NCBI GenBank assembly: GCA_009835005.1
Contig: WTFG01000003.1
Location: 62,001-126,000, forward strand
DNA: 64,000 nt
Reading direction: 5' to 3'
Source of the DNA: Flavobacteriaceae bacterium Ap0902
Lineage (GTDB): Bacteria; Bacteroidota; Bacteroidia; Flavobacteriales; Weeksellaceae
How positions within the stretch are numbered: position 1 is the first letter of the stretch; each line of letters begins with the position of its first letter. The notes beneath the pieces were generated by a model that saw nothing but the letters and a program-made list of their open reading frames with translations, did no database searches and was not told the origin of the DNA. A program made the position numbers and the translations under genes. Shown here in pieces: positions 19,179 through 27,526 of the stretch.

Positions 19179-19318
19179 AGAAAAAACAGGAAATAAAGCA
19201 AAATATATCTCATAAATCATAACAATTCTAAGAAAAAACAGCACTTTTTTGAAAATCAAAAATAAAATTAGAGTTTATTCAAGGAAAAAATAATCAAAAT
19301 GAATTATTCAAAGGTCTC

Positions 19319-19728
19319 CATCATATTTAACTTGCGTAACCTGTTGTACATGACAGCGCAAACAATTATTTTGAACTACCTCTTCTGATGCCTCACGCAT
19401 AAACATGACATCTGGTTCTGCTCTTAAAGTAAATATGGTAGCATGGAATAAGCCATCTTTAGCTTTAAAATAATATTGGTTGACTACATTATCATGTGGC
19501 ACATGAAAATCATTACAACTAGCCCATTCTCTATGAGAACTATGCATCCAGCTATTATATACACAGATGTCATGACATGGCAATTCGCACAGGTCTGTGG
19601 ATCATCTGACAAATATGAAAAGACTTTAGCCTCTCTAGCTATAAAAAACCAAGTCACACCGCAGAAGCTAAAAGAACAATAGCCACAACTTTCCATTTGT
19701 TTTCCTTGGGTAAAATGTTGAATCGCAT
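19319..19728 (-). pseudogene. nrfH: remnant of cytochrome c nitrite reductase small subunit
   Basis: NrfH is the membrane tetrahaem quinol dehydrogenase that feeds electrons to nitrite reductase NrfA. The reading starts at ATG 19728 (MRFNILPKENKWKVVAIVLL). It needs two frame corrections. One is an extra GT/TG at about 19652 (GCG GTG TG ACT TGG) and the other an extra AT at about 19555 (TAT AT AAT AGC TGG). Haem motifs are CANCH (intact), CNDFH (second cysteine replaced by Phe, codon TTT) and CLRCH (intact). The gene then ends at the IS terminal repeat, losing the fourth haem site and C-terminus. Three kinds of lesion make loss of function near certain. nrfA, normally next, is absent. Confidence 0.9.
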
Positions 19729-19894
19729 AGCGCTGGTTTTGTATTATATAAAAATACTTAATAGCTCTATAAATTTAATATTCTTCATATGATGTTAGTC
19801 AGTCATAGTAGGAGTAGTGCTAATTTAAACTCATTATAAAGAATGGCTATAGAGAAATATGTAATATTTATATTTAGAAATTTAAGTACAAAAA

Positions 19895-19924
19895 AAAGAC
19901 CATCTATTTATATAGATGGTCTTT
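19895..19924 (-). terminator. rho-independent terminator of the cold shock gene
   Basis: Perfect 13-bp stem AAAGACCATCTAT / ATAGATGGTCTTT with a 4-nt loop; on the minus strand it runs into a T tract (complement of 19890-19897). Confidence 0.9.
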
Positions 19925-19969
19925 GGAATTTATTAAATTCTGTCTTTCTTAAAGACTGTCTTTAAATAC

Positions 19970-20164
19970 TTAGTCGATTACCTCAACATTCACAGCATTT
20001 AAACCTTTTCTTCCTTGTTGAGTTTCGTAACTTACTCTATCCCCTTCTCTGATTTCGTCTCTTAAACCTGAACTGTGAACGAAAATTTCCTCAGATGAAT
20101 CTGATGGTGTAATGAATCCGAATCCTTTTGTTTCGTCAAAAAATTTAACTGTACCTTCTTGCAT
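19970..20164 (-). CDS. cold shock domain protein, CspA family
   Basis: Single cold-shock domain of 64 residues, a small RNA chaperone. RNP1 is KGFGFI (residues 13-18) and RNP2 is EIFVHSSGL (about 26-34); the family start GTVKFFDETKGFGFI is complete. Acidic C-terminus (VNVEVID). It is a single-gene unit with a strong terminator and a predicted long untranslated leader (see the promoter at 20368). The gene could be cold-induced or constitutive; several paralogues per genome are usual, and this cannot be told from one copy. Confidence 0.96.
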   Translation of the reverse strand: MQEGTVKFFDETKGFGFITPSDSSEEIFVHSSGLRDEIREGDRVSYETQQGRKGLNAVNVEVID

Positions 20165-20375
20165 AATATTTGTTTTTAATTATATTTTGCATAAAAACAT
20201 CCTAATAAGACAAACAAGTGTTGTTTAAATACACTTTGCATTCTTTATCGAACAACCCATCATTTGTAAAGCGACTGTAAAAATATAATTGGAAAGAAGA
20301 GAAAAACTCAAAACTACTAATTGTACTATACTAACTTAAAAACTATGTAGGTGTCTTTATTGCTTTGCAAATGTA
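20165..20375 (-). promoter_or_regulatory. predicted promoter and about 200-nt 5' leader of the cold shock gene
   Basis: On the minus strand TACATTTG (complement of 20368-20375) matches TAnnTTTG exactly. Transcription from there would give a leader of about 195-200 nt before the csp start, similar in length to thermosensing leaders of cspA-type mRNAs. The -33 element is not clear. The rest of the gap up to 20609 is AT-rich and holds no reading frame I can support; it must contain the promoter of the hemolysin III gene. Confidence 0.5.
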
Positions 20376-20609
20376 TGTTTAATAATGATAACTACCTAAT
20401 CATTTTAATTTTATTTAAAAATGAGTGCTACATTTTTCAGGCGTAAAGTCCCAAGCATAAACCTAAACCACTGATAATCAATTTTAACACCTTGTTTAAT
20501 ACCTTGGATAAATATTTTTTTAATTCATAAAAATATTTGCTTAAATGATTTAATAAAGTTTTGAGGTCTATTTCAAAAAAGATTAGATAATTTTACTATG
20601 TAAATAGGC

Positions 20610-21284
20610 ATGATGAAGAAAGATAAAGTATTGAAAAAAGACAATGTATTAGAAAAGAATTTATCTTGGTATCCAGATAAAGAAGAAAAGCTAAACATTT
20701 ATACCCATGGTCTAGGAATGATTTTGAGCTTTATTGCTGCAATTCTATTGGTGATTAAGGCTATGGATTATAATTTTGCGCCAAGTGCAGGCTTAATCAT
20801 CTTTTCACTATCCCAAATCTGTATCTTCTCTGCCTCTACCCTATATCATGCGCAAAAAACACCTAAACGTAGGGCCTTCTGGAATATTATAGACCATGCA
20901 ATGATTTATGGATCCATTGCAGGGACTTACTCCCCCATCTGTCTCATTACACTACAAAATGATGGTGGACAACTCCTCTTTTATTTTGTTTGGGCATGTG
21001 CTTTAATTGGTATGATTTTAAAAATACGCTATACGGGCAGATATAATTTATTATCTACCATCATATATTTGGCTATGGGCTGGGTAATCGTATTTTATTG
21101 GAGTGAGATTTCTGCTAATATGGACCAAAATGGAATTAATCTTCTCATTGCGGGAGGCTTAGCCTATACCATCGGTGCTATTCTATATATGATAGACAAA
21201 ATCCCCTATAATCATGCAATCTTTCATTTATGCATTCTTATAGGCGCAAGTACTCATTTTGGTACCATTTACTATTATACATAA
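20610..21284 (+). CDS. hemolysin III / TrhA family membrane protein
   Basis: 224-residue member of the PAQR/hemolysin III superfamily with seven predicted membrane helices. Conserved features are the N-terminal EEKLNIYTHGLG, SASTLYH at the second helix, DHAMIYGSIAGTYSP, and the terminal NHAIFHLCILIGASTHF, which together provide the Ser/His/Asp metal site of the family. Bacterial members such as TrhA are reported to affect membrane fluidity rather than lysis, so the name hemolysin is historical. The charged 20-residue N-terminal tail is unusual but may simply reflect an upstream start; a second ATG is at 20613. Confidence 0.9.
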   Translation: MMKKDKVLKKDNVLEKNLSWYPDKEEKLNIYTHGLGMILSFIAAILLVIKAMDYNFAPSAGLIIFSLSQICIFSASTLYHAQKTPKRRAFWNIIDHAMIYGSIAGTYSPICLITLQNDGGQLLFYFVWACALIGMILKIRYTGRYNLLSTIIYLAMGWVIVFYWSEISANMDQNGINLLIAGGLAYTIGAILYMIDKIPYNHAIFHLCILIGASTHFGTIYYYT

Positions 21285-21321
21285 AAATTTGAAAATTCAA
21301 TTGATAACTAATCGCCAATCT

Positions 21322-22473
21322 TTAATCTACCACTATCCTTGGAATATCATCTGGCAAGCGCACCAATAACTCATAATTGACTTGATTACTAATGTCACTA
21401 AAAGAAGACACACTAATCTCTAACTCACCATCTCGACCAATAATTGTCACCATTTCACCAATCCCCACCTCTGGAATGTCTGTAATATCCACACTAATAG
21501 AATTCATATTCACGATACCTACTACCGGCGCATAAGTTTGCTTAATCAATACATTCCCTAAATTAGTAAGCGATCTAGGAAAACCATAACTATACCCAAT
21601 AGGAATGGTGGCTATTTTCATATCCTTGCTGGCGAAATAAGCAGTACCATAACCAATAAACTCACCTGTCTTTACTTCTTTGATACTCATCACCTGGCTT
21701 TTCCAAGATAACACACGGCGCAAGGGATCATCTACCATTTGATTTTCTGCAAAATAATTCACCATGACTTCTTTGGTAGGGAAGAAACCATATTGCATGA
21801 TTCCAATCCTCACCATATCCATTTGAGTTTTGGGATATCTAATAGTACCAGCAGAACAAGAAACGTGTTTAAGCGTAGGCTCAATACCTTCTGCTTTTAA
21901 TTTTTTGATCAGTTTTTTATAACGTATAAATTGACTTTTGATTCGGTAATAATTGGCAATACTCTCTGCGCCCGCAAAGTGGGTACAAACGCCTTTTAAA
22001 ATTAAATGGGACTGATTCTCTTGAATTAATTGGCTAGCTTTTTCTAACTCTTCTATAGACAGTCCAGTCCTGTTCATCCCTGTCTCTAATTCTAAATGAA
22101 TTTTAGCTTTGGTTTTCAGTTTTTTAGCAATCTCTAACGTTCTCTCCAGCCTGTATAAATCAAATACGTAAAATTCAACCCCATCCTCTATAGCCCAAAT
22201 TAATTGTTCTGGCGTTAACATTCCCATGACCATAACGGTAGATAAGTCACTACATATTTCCTTAACCCGCAACGCTTCATCCCCACTAAAAACAGAAAAA
22301 TGATCTACGCCTATTTCTTCTAATAACGGCACCATGACCTCTATCCCGTGGCCATAAGCATTTCCTTTGATTACAGAAGAAAACTTAACATCGGGTAACA
22401 TGATAGATTGGATGAAATCATGGTTTTGTTTGAGAGCAGATTTGCTAATTTCTATATAAGTGGATGGTTTCAT
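21322..22473 (-). CDS. alr: alanine racemase
   Basis: PLP-dependent racemase of 383 residues supplying D-alanine for peptidoglycan. The PLP lysine is Lys36 in KGNAYGHG. The N-terminal domain is the expected eight-stranded barrel and the C-terminal beta-domain contains the catalytic Tyr in GYGTAYFAS (about 275). The substrate-stabilising segment GMNRTGL and the MVRIGIMQYG stretch are present. Family-normal length and start. It lies 74 nt downstream of the M20 amidohydrolase gene on the same strand, so the two may be co-transcribed. Confidence 0.96.
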   Translation of the reverse strand: MKPSTYIEISKSALKQNHDFIQSIMLPDVKFSSVIKGNAYGHGIEVMVPLLEEIGVDHFSVFSGDEALRVKEICSDLSTVMVMGMLTPEQLIWAIEDGVEFYVFDLYRLERTLEIAKKLKTKAKIHLELETGMNRTGLSIEELEKASQLIQENQSHLILKGVCTHFAGAESIANYYRIKSQFIRYKKLIKKLKAEGIEPTLKHVSCSAGTIRYPKTQMDMVRIGIMQYGFFPTKEVMVNYFAENQMVDDPLRRVLSWKSQVMSIKEVKTGEFIGYGTAYFASKDMKIATIPIGYSYGFPRSLTNLGNVLIKQTYAPVVGIVNMNSISVDITDIPEVGIGEMVTIIGRDGELEISVSSFSDISNQVNYELLVRLPDDIPRIVVD

Positions 22474-22547
22474 GCAAGAATTTAATTAAGTATAGAATAG
22501 TATATGATATAAGATTGTCACTGCGATAGTATAAAATAAGGAATGAT

Positions 22548-23672
22548 TTAACCTAAAATAGATTTCTGGATATCAAAAAATAAATCAGAAGCATAGTCTA
22601 ATAATTCATCTGGAAAATCATAATCAGGATTGTGAAGCGCTGGACAGTTTTCGCCAGAACCAATTCCAAACATAGCACCTTTAAAGTTTTGAGTAAATAA
22701 CCCAAAATCCTCTCCCCATTTAAAGGGATAAGCTCTTTTTTGATTTTCGTAATGCTTTTCTTTTAAAACTTCTTCTAAAATTGAAACGGCTTGCTCGTTA
22801 TTCTCATTGGACTGAAACGCTTGCGTATATTCAAAGGAAACTTCTAATTTCTCTTTATTTGCTTCTTCTTTTGCAATATTCTCAATTTCCTGAATTAAAA
22901 CATCCAATGCTTTTTGAGTCCAACACCTTAATGTTAAATGAACTTCCCCATAACCGGCAGAAATTCCATAATCTTGTGCTCCTAAAGTTTCATACACAGG
23001 GGTTACAACAGAAAATTCTGGATGATTGATGTCGTTATGTGCTTGTTCTAAACTCCTGAGCATGATGTGTGCCATTGCCTTGGCTGGATTTTCACCATGT
23101 TCTGGTTCTGCCGCATGTGCCGTTCTACCATTTAATTTAATGATAATACTCACCACCGCTGCGGTAAATGAATCATACTTATAAACCACTTCTTTTATAG
23201 GATAACCTGGCAGATTATGATAGGCAAAAATATAATCTGGGTGATAGTTCTTAAATTGCTCATCCCGCAACATGGCTAATGCTCCTTCTCCATTTTCCTC
23301 TGCAGATTGGAAGAGCAAAATCACGCGTCCATTTGTAGGAGGATTTTGATTTAATTTTTCTGCCAAATTCAATAAACTGGTTAAATGCCCATCATGACCA
23401 CATTTATGGGAAACACCATCTGTAGCAGATTTGTGCTCAAACGTATTGATCTCTTGAATAGGCAAAGCATCCAATTCTGCACGGAAAGTCACGGTCTCAC
23501 CTTCTTTACAGCTATCAAAAATGGCAAGCACCCCAGTACTCCCAATGGGTGAGACAATCTCACAATTATAATCTTCTAATACCTCCCTTACTTTTTGAGA
23601 AGTTTGAAATTCTTTTCCAGATAATTCTGCGATTTGATGAAATTCTTTTCTGAGTTGAGTGAAATTTTGCAT
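22548..23672 (-). CDS. M20 family amidohydrolase
   Basis: Zinc amidohydrolase of 374 residues in the HipO/IAA-amino-acid hydrolase group of peptidase family M20D. Metal and catalytic residues are seen in KCGHDGHL, QSAEENGEGA (Glu pair) and FAYHNLPG (His), with a dimerisation domain inserted at about 180-290 and a final His in ALHNPDYDF. Enzymes of this group release amino acids or diaminopimelate from N-acyl substrates, but the substrate here is unknown. Upstream of alr on the same strand; linkage to cell-wall metabolism is only suggested by position. Confidence 0.9.
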   Translation of the reverse strand: MQNFTQLRKEFHQIAELSGKEFQTSQKVREVLEDYNCEIVSPIGSTGVLAIFDSCKEGETVTFRAELDALPIQEINTFEHKSATDGVSHKCGHDGHLTSLLNLAEKLNQNPPTNGRVILLFQSAEENGEGALAMLRDEQFKNYHPDYIFAYHNLPGYPIKEVVYKYDSFTAAVVSIIIKLNGRTAHAAEPEHGENPAKAMAHIMLRSLEQAHNDINHPEFSVVTPVYETLGAQDYGISAGYGEVHLTLRCWTQKALDVLIQEIENIAKEEANKEKLEVSFEYTQAFQSNENNEQAVSILEEVLKEKHYENQKRAYPFKWGEDFGLFTQNFKGAMFGIGSGENCPALHNPDYDFPDELLDYASDLFFDIQKSILG

Positions 23673-23859
23673 AGTCGCAATTTAATTAATTTAAAATAGA
23701 AAAAAGATAAAAAAGTTCAATGCGCATCGTCTTTAGGCTTTTAATAGATTTAAATTTTAAGTGTAGAAAAATAATAATTATATCACAAAAGTCCATCACA
23801 TTATTTCATATTCTCTCAAAATTTCTTACTTTTAAAGCAATATTTTTAATAATTTAAGC

Positions 23860-25050
23860 ATGATATACCATAAATTAGGTAAAATTCCAGCGAAAAGACA
23901 TACGGTTTTTATGTCTGATAATGACCAATATTATTACGAACAACTATTTGGTACAGAAGGATTCCATGGAGTTTCATCTTTATTATACCATATAAGTAGA
24001 CCCACCCAAATCAAATCTGTGGGTAAAGCGATTGACTTATCTCCCAAGGCGGCCATAGAGAAAAACATTACGCCTAGATTGGTGAAGGGGTTTCATGTTC
24101 CACCACAAGATGATTTTATAGAAGGTAGAACGGTTTTTTTCTTTAATGATGATTTGACAATTGGTGTTTCTGCTCCAAAAAAATCAATGACAGACTATTT
24201 TTATAAAAATGGGAATGCAGATGAAATGCTTTTTATTCATGAGGGAAGTGGTACATTAAAAACCTTTGTAGGAGATATCGATTTTGAATATGGAGATTAT
24301 TTAATCATCCCAAGAGGAACCATTTATCAATTACATTTTAATGATGAAAATAATAGATTACTTGTCGTTGAAAGTTTTTCTCCCATCAAGACACCAGAAC
24401 GCTATAGAAATAATGTAGGGCAATTATTAGAGCACTCACCTTTTTGCGAAAGGGATATAAAACTCCCTGTTTTAGCAGATCCTATAGATGAAAAAGGTGA
24501 CTTTCTAATCAAAGTAAAAAAGGACAATATGTTGCATGATATCACTTATGCTACCCACCCCTTTGACGTGGTAGGTTGGGATGGATACTTTTATCCTTAT
24601 GGTTTCAGTATTCATGATTTTGAGCCTATTACAGGTAGAATCCACTTACCTCCCCCTATTCATCAAACCTTTGAGGGACATAACTTTGTGGTTTGTTCTT
24701 TTGTACCAAGACTATATGATTACCATCCGAAATCTGTCCCAGCACCTTACAATCATAGCAATATAGATTCTGAGGAAGTCTTGTATTATGTAGATGGTGA
24801 CTTTATGAGTAGAAATCATATAGAAAAAGGATTCTTTACCCTACACCCTGGTGGTATCCCACATGGCCCACACCCTGGCGCGATGGAACGTAGTATTGGA
24901 AAAGAAAAAACAGAAGAATTAGCGGTGATGATAGATCCTTTTAGACCTTTAAAGATAACACAAGAAGCCTTGGATTTGCAAGATAGTTCTTATGTATATT
25001 CTTGGCTAGAAGGAGATGATTTAAAAGGAATTCCGCCCCAAATTGAGTGA
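23860..25050 (+). CDS. hmgA: homogentisate 1,2-dioxygenase
   Basis: Non-haem iron ring-cleaving enzyme of 396 residues converting homogentisate to maleylacetoacetate in tyrosine catabolism. Diagnostic segments are HVPPQDDFIEGR, the cupin region with MLFIHEGSGTL (about 126-136) and the C-terminal HPGGIPHGPHPG, which carries iron-binding histidines. First gene of an operon with a SIMPL protein and hppD, giving two consecutive steps of the pathway. A single FAH-family gene lies 11 kb away but belongs to the short FAHD-like type, so it need not be the pathway's fumarylacetoacetase. Confidence 0.95.
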   Translation: MIYHKLGKIPAKRHTVFMSDNDQYYYEQLFGTEGFHGVSSLLYHISRPTQIKSVGKAIDLSPKAAIEKNITPRLVKGFHVPPQDDFIEGRTVFFFNDDLTIGVSAPKKSMTDYFYKNGNADEMLFIHEGSGTLKTFVGDIDFEYGDYLIIPRGTIYQLHFNDENNRLLVVESFSPIKTPERYRNNVGQLLEHSPFCERDIKLPVLADPIDEKGDFLIKVKKDNMLHDITYATHPFDVVGWDGYFYPYGFSIHDFEPITGRIHLPPPIHQTFEGHNFVVCSFVPRLYDYHPKSVPAPYNHSNIDSEEVLYYVDGDFMSRNHIEKGFFTLHPGGIPHGPHPGAMERSIGKEKTEELAVMIDPFRPLKITQEALDLQDSSYVYSWLEGDDLKGIPPQIE

Positions 25051-25071
25051 TAATCTAATAATAAAATTGAT

Positions 25072-25806
25072 ATGAAGACATTTAATATTATCACAGTAAT
25101 TATCCTAACTATTGGGCTTATTTTTGGAACTTATATTTTAGGAAATGCCTATAAATATAAGTTTAAAACAAACGAGACTATTGAGGTTACAGGTTCAGGA
25201 CAAAAGGACTTTTCTGCAGATTTAATTATTTGGAATGCAAATTTTCAGATTAAAGACTTTGACTTATCTGTAGCCTCTCAAAAATTGAGTGCAGATAAAC
25301 AAAGAGTTCAAACTTATTTAACTAACCAAGGAATTAAATCTAACGAAATCGTTTTTAGTGCGGTGAGCATAGACAAGGATTTTGAATACAGATATGATAG
25401 TAATGGGAATTCTCAAAGAATATTTTCTGGCTATTTATTGAATCAATCTGTAGAAGTTAAGTCAAAAGATCTGGATCGTATAGAGAATGTTTCTAGAGAA
25501 ATATCTGATTTAATCTCTCAAGGAATTGAACTTAACTCTAGTATGCCTAACTATTACTACTCTGGCTTAGAGGACTTAAAGTTAGAGTTAATAGCAGAAG
25601 CTACAGAAAACGCTAGAAAAAGAGCAGAAAATATAGCAGAAAAATCTAATGCCGATTTGGGAGATTTAATCCAAGCCAGAATGGGTGTTTTCCAAATTAC
25701 AGGACAGTATAGCGATGAAGACTTCACTTACGGTGGTGTTTATAATACCACCTCTAAAGATAAAACAGCAAACATTACAGTAAAGTTAAAATTTAAAATA
25801 AATTAA
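25072..25806 (+). CDS. SIMPL domain protein (DUF541), membrane anchored
   Basis: 244 residues with one N-terminal membrane segment or uncleaved signal (TVIILTIGLIFGTYILG) and an exported SIMPL/DUF541 domain. Family landmarks include IEVTGSGQKDFSADLIIWNANF, SNEIVFSAVSID and the YYSGLEDLKLELIAEATENARKRAE helix (split here for orientation). Function of SIMPL proteins is poorly defined; homologues such as YggE are linked to oxidative stress. It sits 21 nt after hmgA and only 3 nt before hppD, so it is almost surely co-transcribed with tyrosine-degrading enzymes. Confidence 0.85.
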   Translation: MKTFNIITVIILTIGLIFGTYILGNAYKYKFKTNETIEVTGSGQKDFSADLIIWNANFQIKDFDLSVASQKLSADKQRVQTYLTNQGIKSNEIVFSAVSIDKDFEYRYDSNGNSQRIFSGYLLNQSVEVKSKDLDRIENVSREISDLISQGIELNSSMPNYYYSGLEDLKLELIAEATENARKRAENIAEKSNADLGDLIQARMGVFQITGQYSDEDFTYGGVYNTTSKDKTANITVKLKFKIN

Positions 25807-25809
25807 AAC

Positions 25810-26970
25810 ATGAGCGAACAATTAAAAAATACAGAATACGGTTTAGAAAAAATATTTGAGGGGGCAGAAGATTTCTTACCTCTTCTTGGAACTGATTATG
25901 TAGAATTATATGTAGGAAATGCCAAGCAGGCAGCCCATTTTTATAAAACTGCTTTTGGATTTCAATCCTTGGCATATTCTGGTTTGGAAACTGGGGTGCG
26001 TGATAAGGCTTCTTATGTTTTACAACAAGATAAAATTCGCCTGGTACTCACAACACCGCTTACACCAGAAAATAAAATCAATGATCATATCGTAAAACAC
26101 GGGGACGGCGTTAAGATCGTGGCGCTTTGGGTAGATGATGCTAGATCTGCTTTTGAAGAAACTACAAAGCGTGGGGCAAAACCCTATATGGAACCAACCG
26201 TAGAGAAAGATGAACATGGTGAAGTGGTAAAAGCTGGTATCTATACTTATGGTGAAACGGTTCATTTATTTGTAGAACGCAAGAATTATAATGGAATCTT
26301 TTTACCAGGCTACCAAGCATGGGAATCAGATTATAATCCAGAACCAGTAGGTTTAAAATTCATTGACCACATGGTAGGTAACGTGGGTTGGAATGAAATG
26401 AATACGTGGGTTAAATGGTATGAAGATGTAATGGGATTCATGAATTTCTTATCTTTTGATGATAAACAAATTCATACAGAATATTCTGCGTTAATGTCTA
26501 AGGTTATGGCTAATGGGAATGGCCGCGTTAAGTTTCCAATTAACGAACCTGCAGAAGGTAAAAAGAAATCTCAGATAGAAGAATATTTAGACTTCAATGG
26601 TGGTCCTGGGGTTCAACACATTGCAGTGGCTACCAATGACATCCTATCTACCGTAACAGAAATGAGAAAGCGTGGTGTAGAATTCCTATCTACTCCTCCA
26701 ACCGCCTATTATGAATCTATACCAGATAGGTTGAAAGAATTTCAGCATGAAATGAAGGAGGATCTTAACCAACTTCAGAAACTGGGAATTATGATTGATG
26801 CAGATGAGGACGGTTATTTATTACAAATTTTCACCAAACCTGTACAAGATAGACCAACTTTATTCTTTGAGGTAATACAGAGAATGGGAGCGAAAGGTTT
26901 TGGTGCTGGAAACTTTAAAGCTTTATTCGAATCTATAGAAAGAGAACAAGCCAAAAGAGGAACGCTTTAA
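25810..26970 (+). CDS. hppD: 4-hydroxyphenylpyruvate dioxygenase
   Basis: Iron-dependent dioxygenase of 386 residues converting 4-hydroxyphenylpyruvate to homogentisate, the substrate of HmgA encoded two genes upstream. It has two vicinal-oxygen-chelate domains. Iron ligands are visible as His in FIDHMVGNVG (about 191), His in PGVQHIAVAT (about 270) and Glu in LFFEVIQRMG (about 353). The C-terminal helix with GFGAGNFKALFESIE closes the active site. Overlap-free but 3-nt spacing after the SIMPL gene indicates translational coupling. A terminator follows. Confidence 0.97.
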   Translation: MSEQLKNTEYGLEKIFEGAEDFLPLLGTDYVELYVGNAKQAAHFYKTAFGFQSLAYSGLETGVRDKASYVLQQDKIRLVLTTPLTPENKINDHIVKHGDGVKIVALWVDDARSAFEETTKRGAKPYMEPTVEKDEHGEVVKAGIYTYGETVHLFVERKNYNGIFLPGYQAWESDYNPEPVGLKFIDHMVGNVGWNEMNTWVKWYEDVMGFMNFLSFDDKQIHTEYSALMSKVMANGNGRVKFPINEPAEGKKKSQIEEYLDFNGGPGVQHIAVATNDILSTVTEMRKRGVEFLSTPPTAYYESIPDRLKEFQHEMKEDLNQLQKLGIMIDADEDGYLLQIFTKPVQDRPTLFFEVIQRMGAKGFGAGNFKALFESIEREQAKRGTL

Positions 26971-26992
26971 ACAGAAAAAATATCAACATTAT

Positions 26993-27026
26993 AAAACCCT
27001 TCTTCTCTAGAGCGGAAGGGTTTTTT
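26993..27026 (+). terminator. rho-independent terminator of the tyrosine-catabolism operon
   Basis: Stem AAAACCCTTC / GAAGGGTTTT with an 11-nt centre, followed by a T run, 22 nt after the hppD stop. Confidence 0.88.
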
Positions 27027-27078
27027 GTACTGCAAGTTATCCCTTCCTAAAATAGCGATACACTAAATAAAGTGTATT

Positions 27079-27303
27079 ATGGAAACACCTATTAACAAAG
27101 GGTATGTGAAGAGAACCCAAAAAGATTATACAATGTCTTTTAAACTTTAAATACTTCAAGAATTAGAGTCAGGAGAACTCAGTCGCATTAAAGCCATAGA
27201 TAAATATGGAAAATAAGCAAATCTAACACTACGCTTGTGATTAAAGAAATATGGTACCTTTAATTAAAAGGATGATAATAAGGCAGTTTTTTATTATGGA
27301 TAA
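27079..27303 (+). pseudogene. decayed IS3-type transposase orfA fragment
   Basis: A single reading frame from ATG 27079 reads METPINKGYVKRTQKDYTMSFKL, then continues past in-frame stops at 27148 (TAA), 27214 (TAA), 27238 (TGA) and 27265 (TAA), with fragments ILQELESGELSRIKAIDKYGK, ANLTLRL and LKKYGTFN. The order and content resemble the helix-turn-helix orfA of IS3-family elements in Bacteroidota. The stops fit single transitions of Gln (CAA) or Trp codons; no frameshift is needed. No orfB or clear terminal repeats are visible nearby. The following 220 nt up to the peptidase gene are extremely AT-rich with no other feature. Confidence 0.6.
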
Positions 27304-27485
27304 AATAAGAATTTAGGCATATAATCATTGCAGTCTCATTAAAAACAAGCCTACCAAAACAATTATATTTTAATAATATTAAATAATATACTAATATATA
27401 TAAATATTTAATAATTAAAAATATAATTTAACATATTTTATATAATTATTTTATTATTTCTTAATGATAATTAAACTTTAATAAA

Positions 27486-27493
27486 TATATTCG
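27486..27493 (+). promoter_or_regulatory. possible -7 box of the subtilase gene
   Basis: TATATTCG, a near-match to TAnnTTTG, 33 nt before the ATG at 27527 in a very AT-rich region. Tentative. Confidence 0.3.
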
Positions 27494-27526
27494 CTTTTCA
27501 ATTTTATTAACATTTATAAATATTTT

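Larger units (their letters stand above)
18006..19318 (+). mobile_element. IS5-family insertion sequence, 1313 bp
   Basis: Bounded by a perfect 10-bp terminal inverted repeat: GAGACCTTTG at 18006-18015 and its complement CAAAGGTCTC at 19309-19318. The element holds one transposase gene split by a frameshift and about 130 nt of AT-rich non-coding DNA at the right end. Flanking bases are AATA on the left and CATC on the right, so no target-site duplication is present. This implies that DNA adjacent to the element was deleted, or that two copies recombined. The flanks are the ccsBA remnant and the nrfH remnant. Family assignment rests on the transposase DDE and R-E-K signature; subgroup is uncertain. 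Confidence 0.88.
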
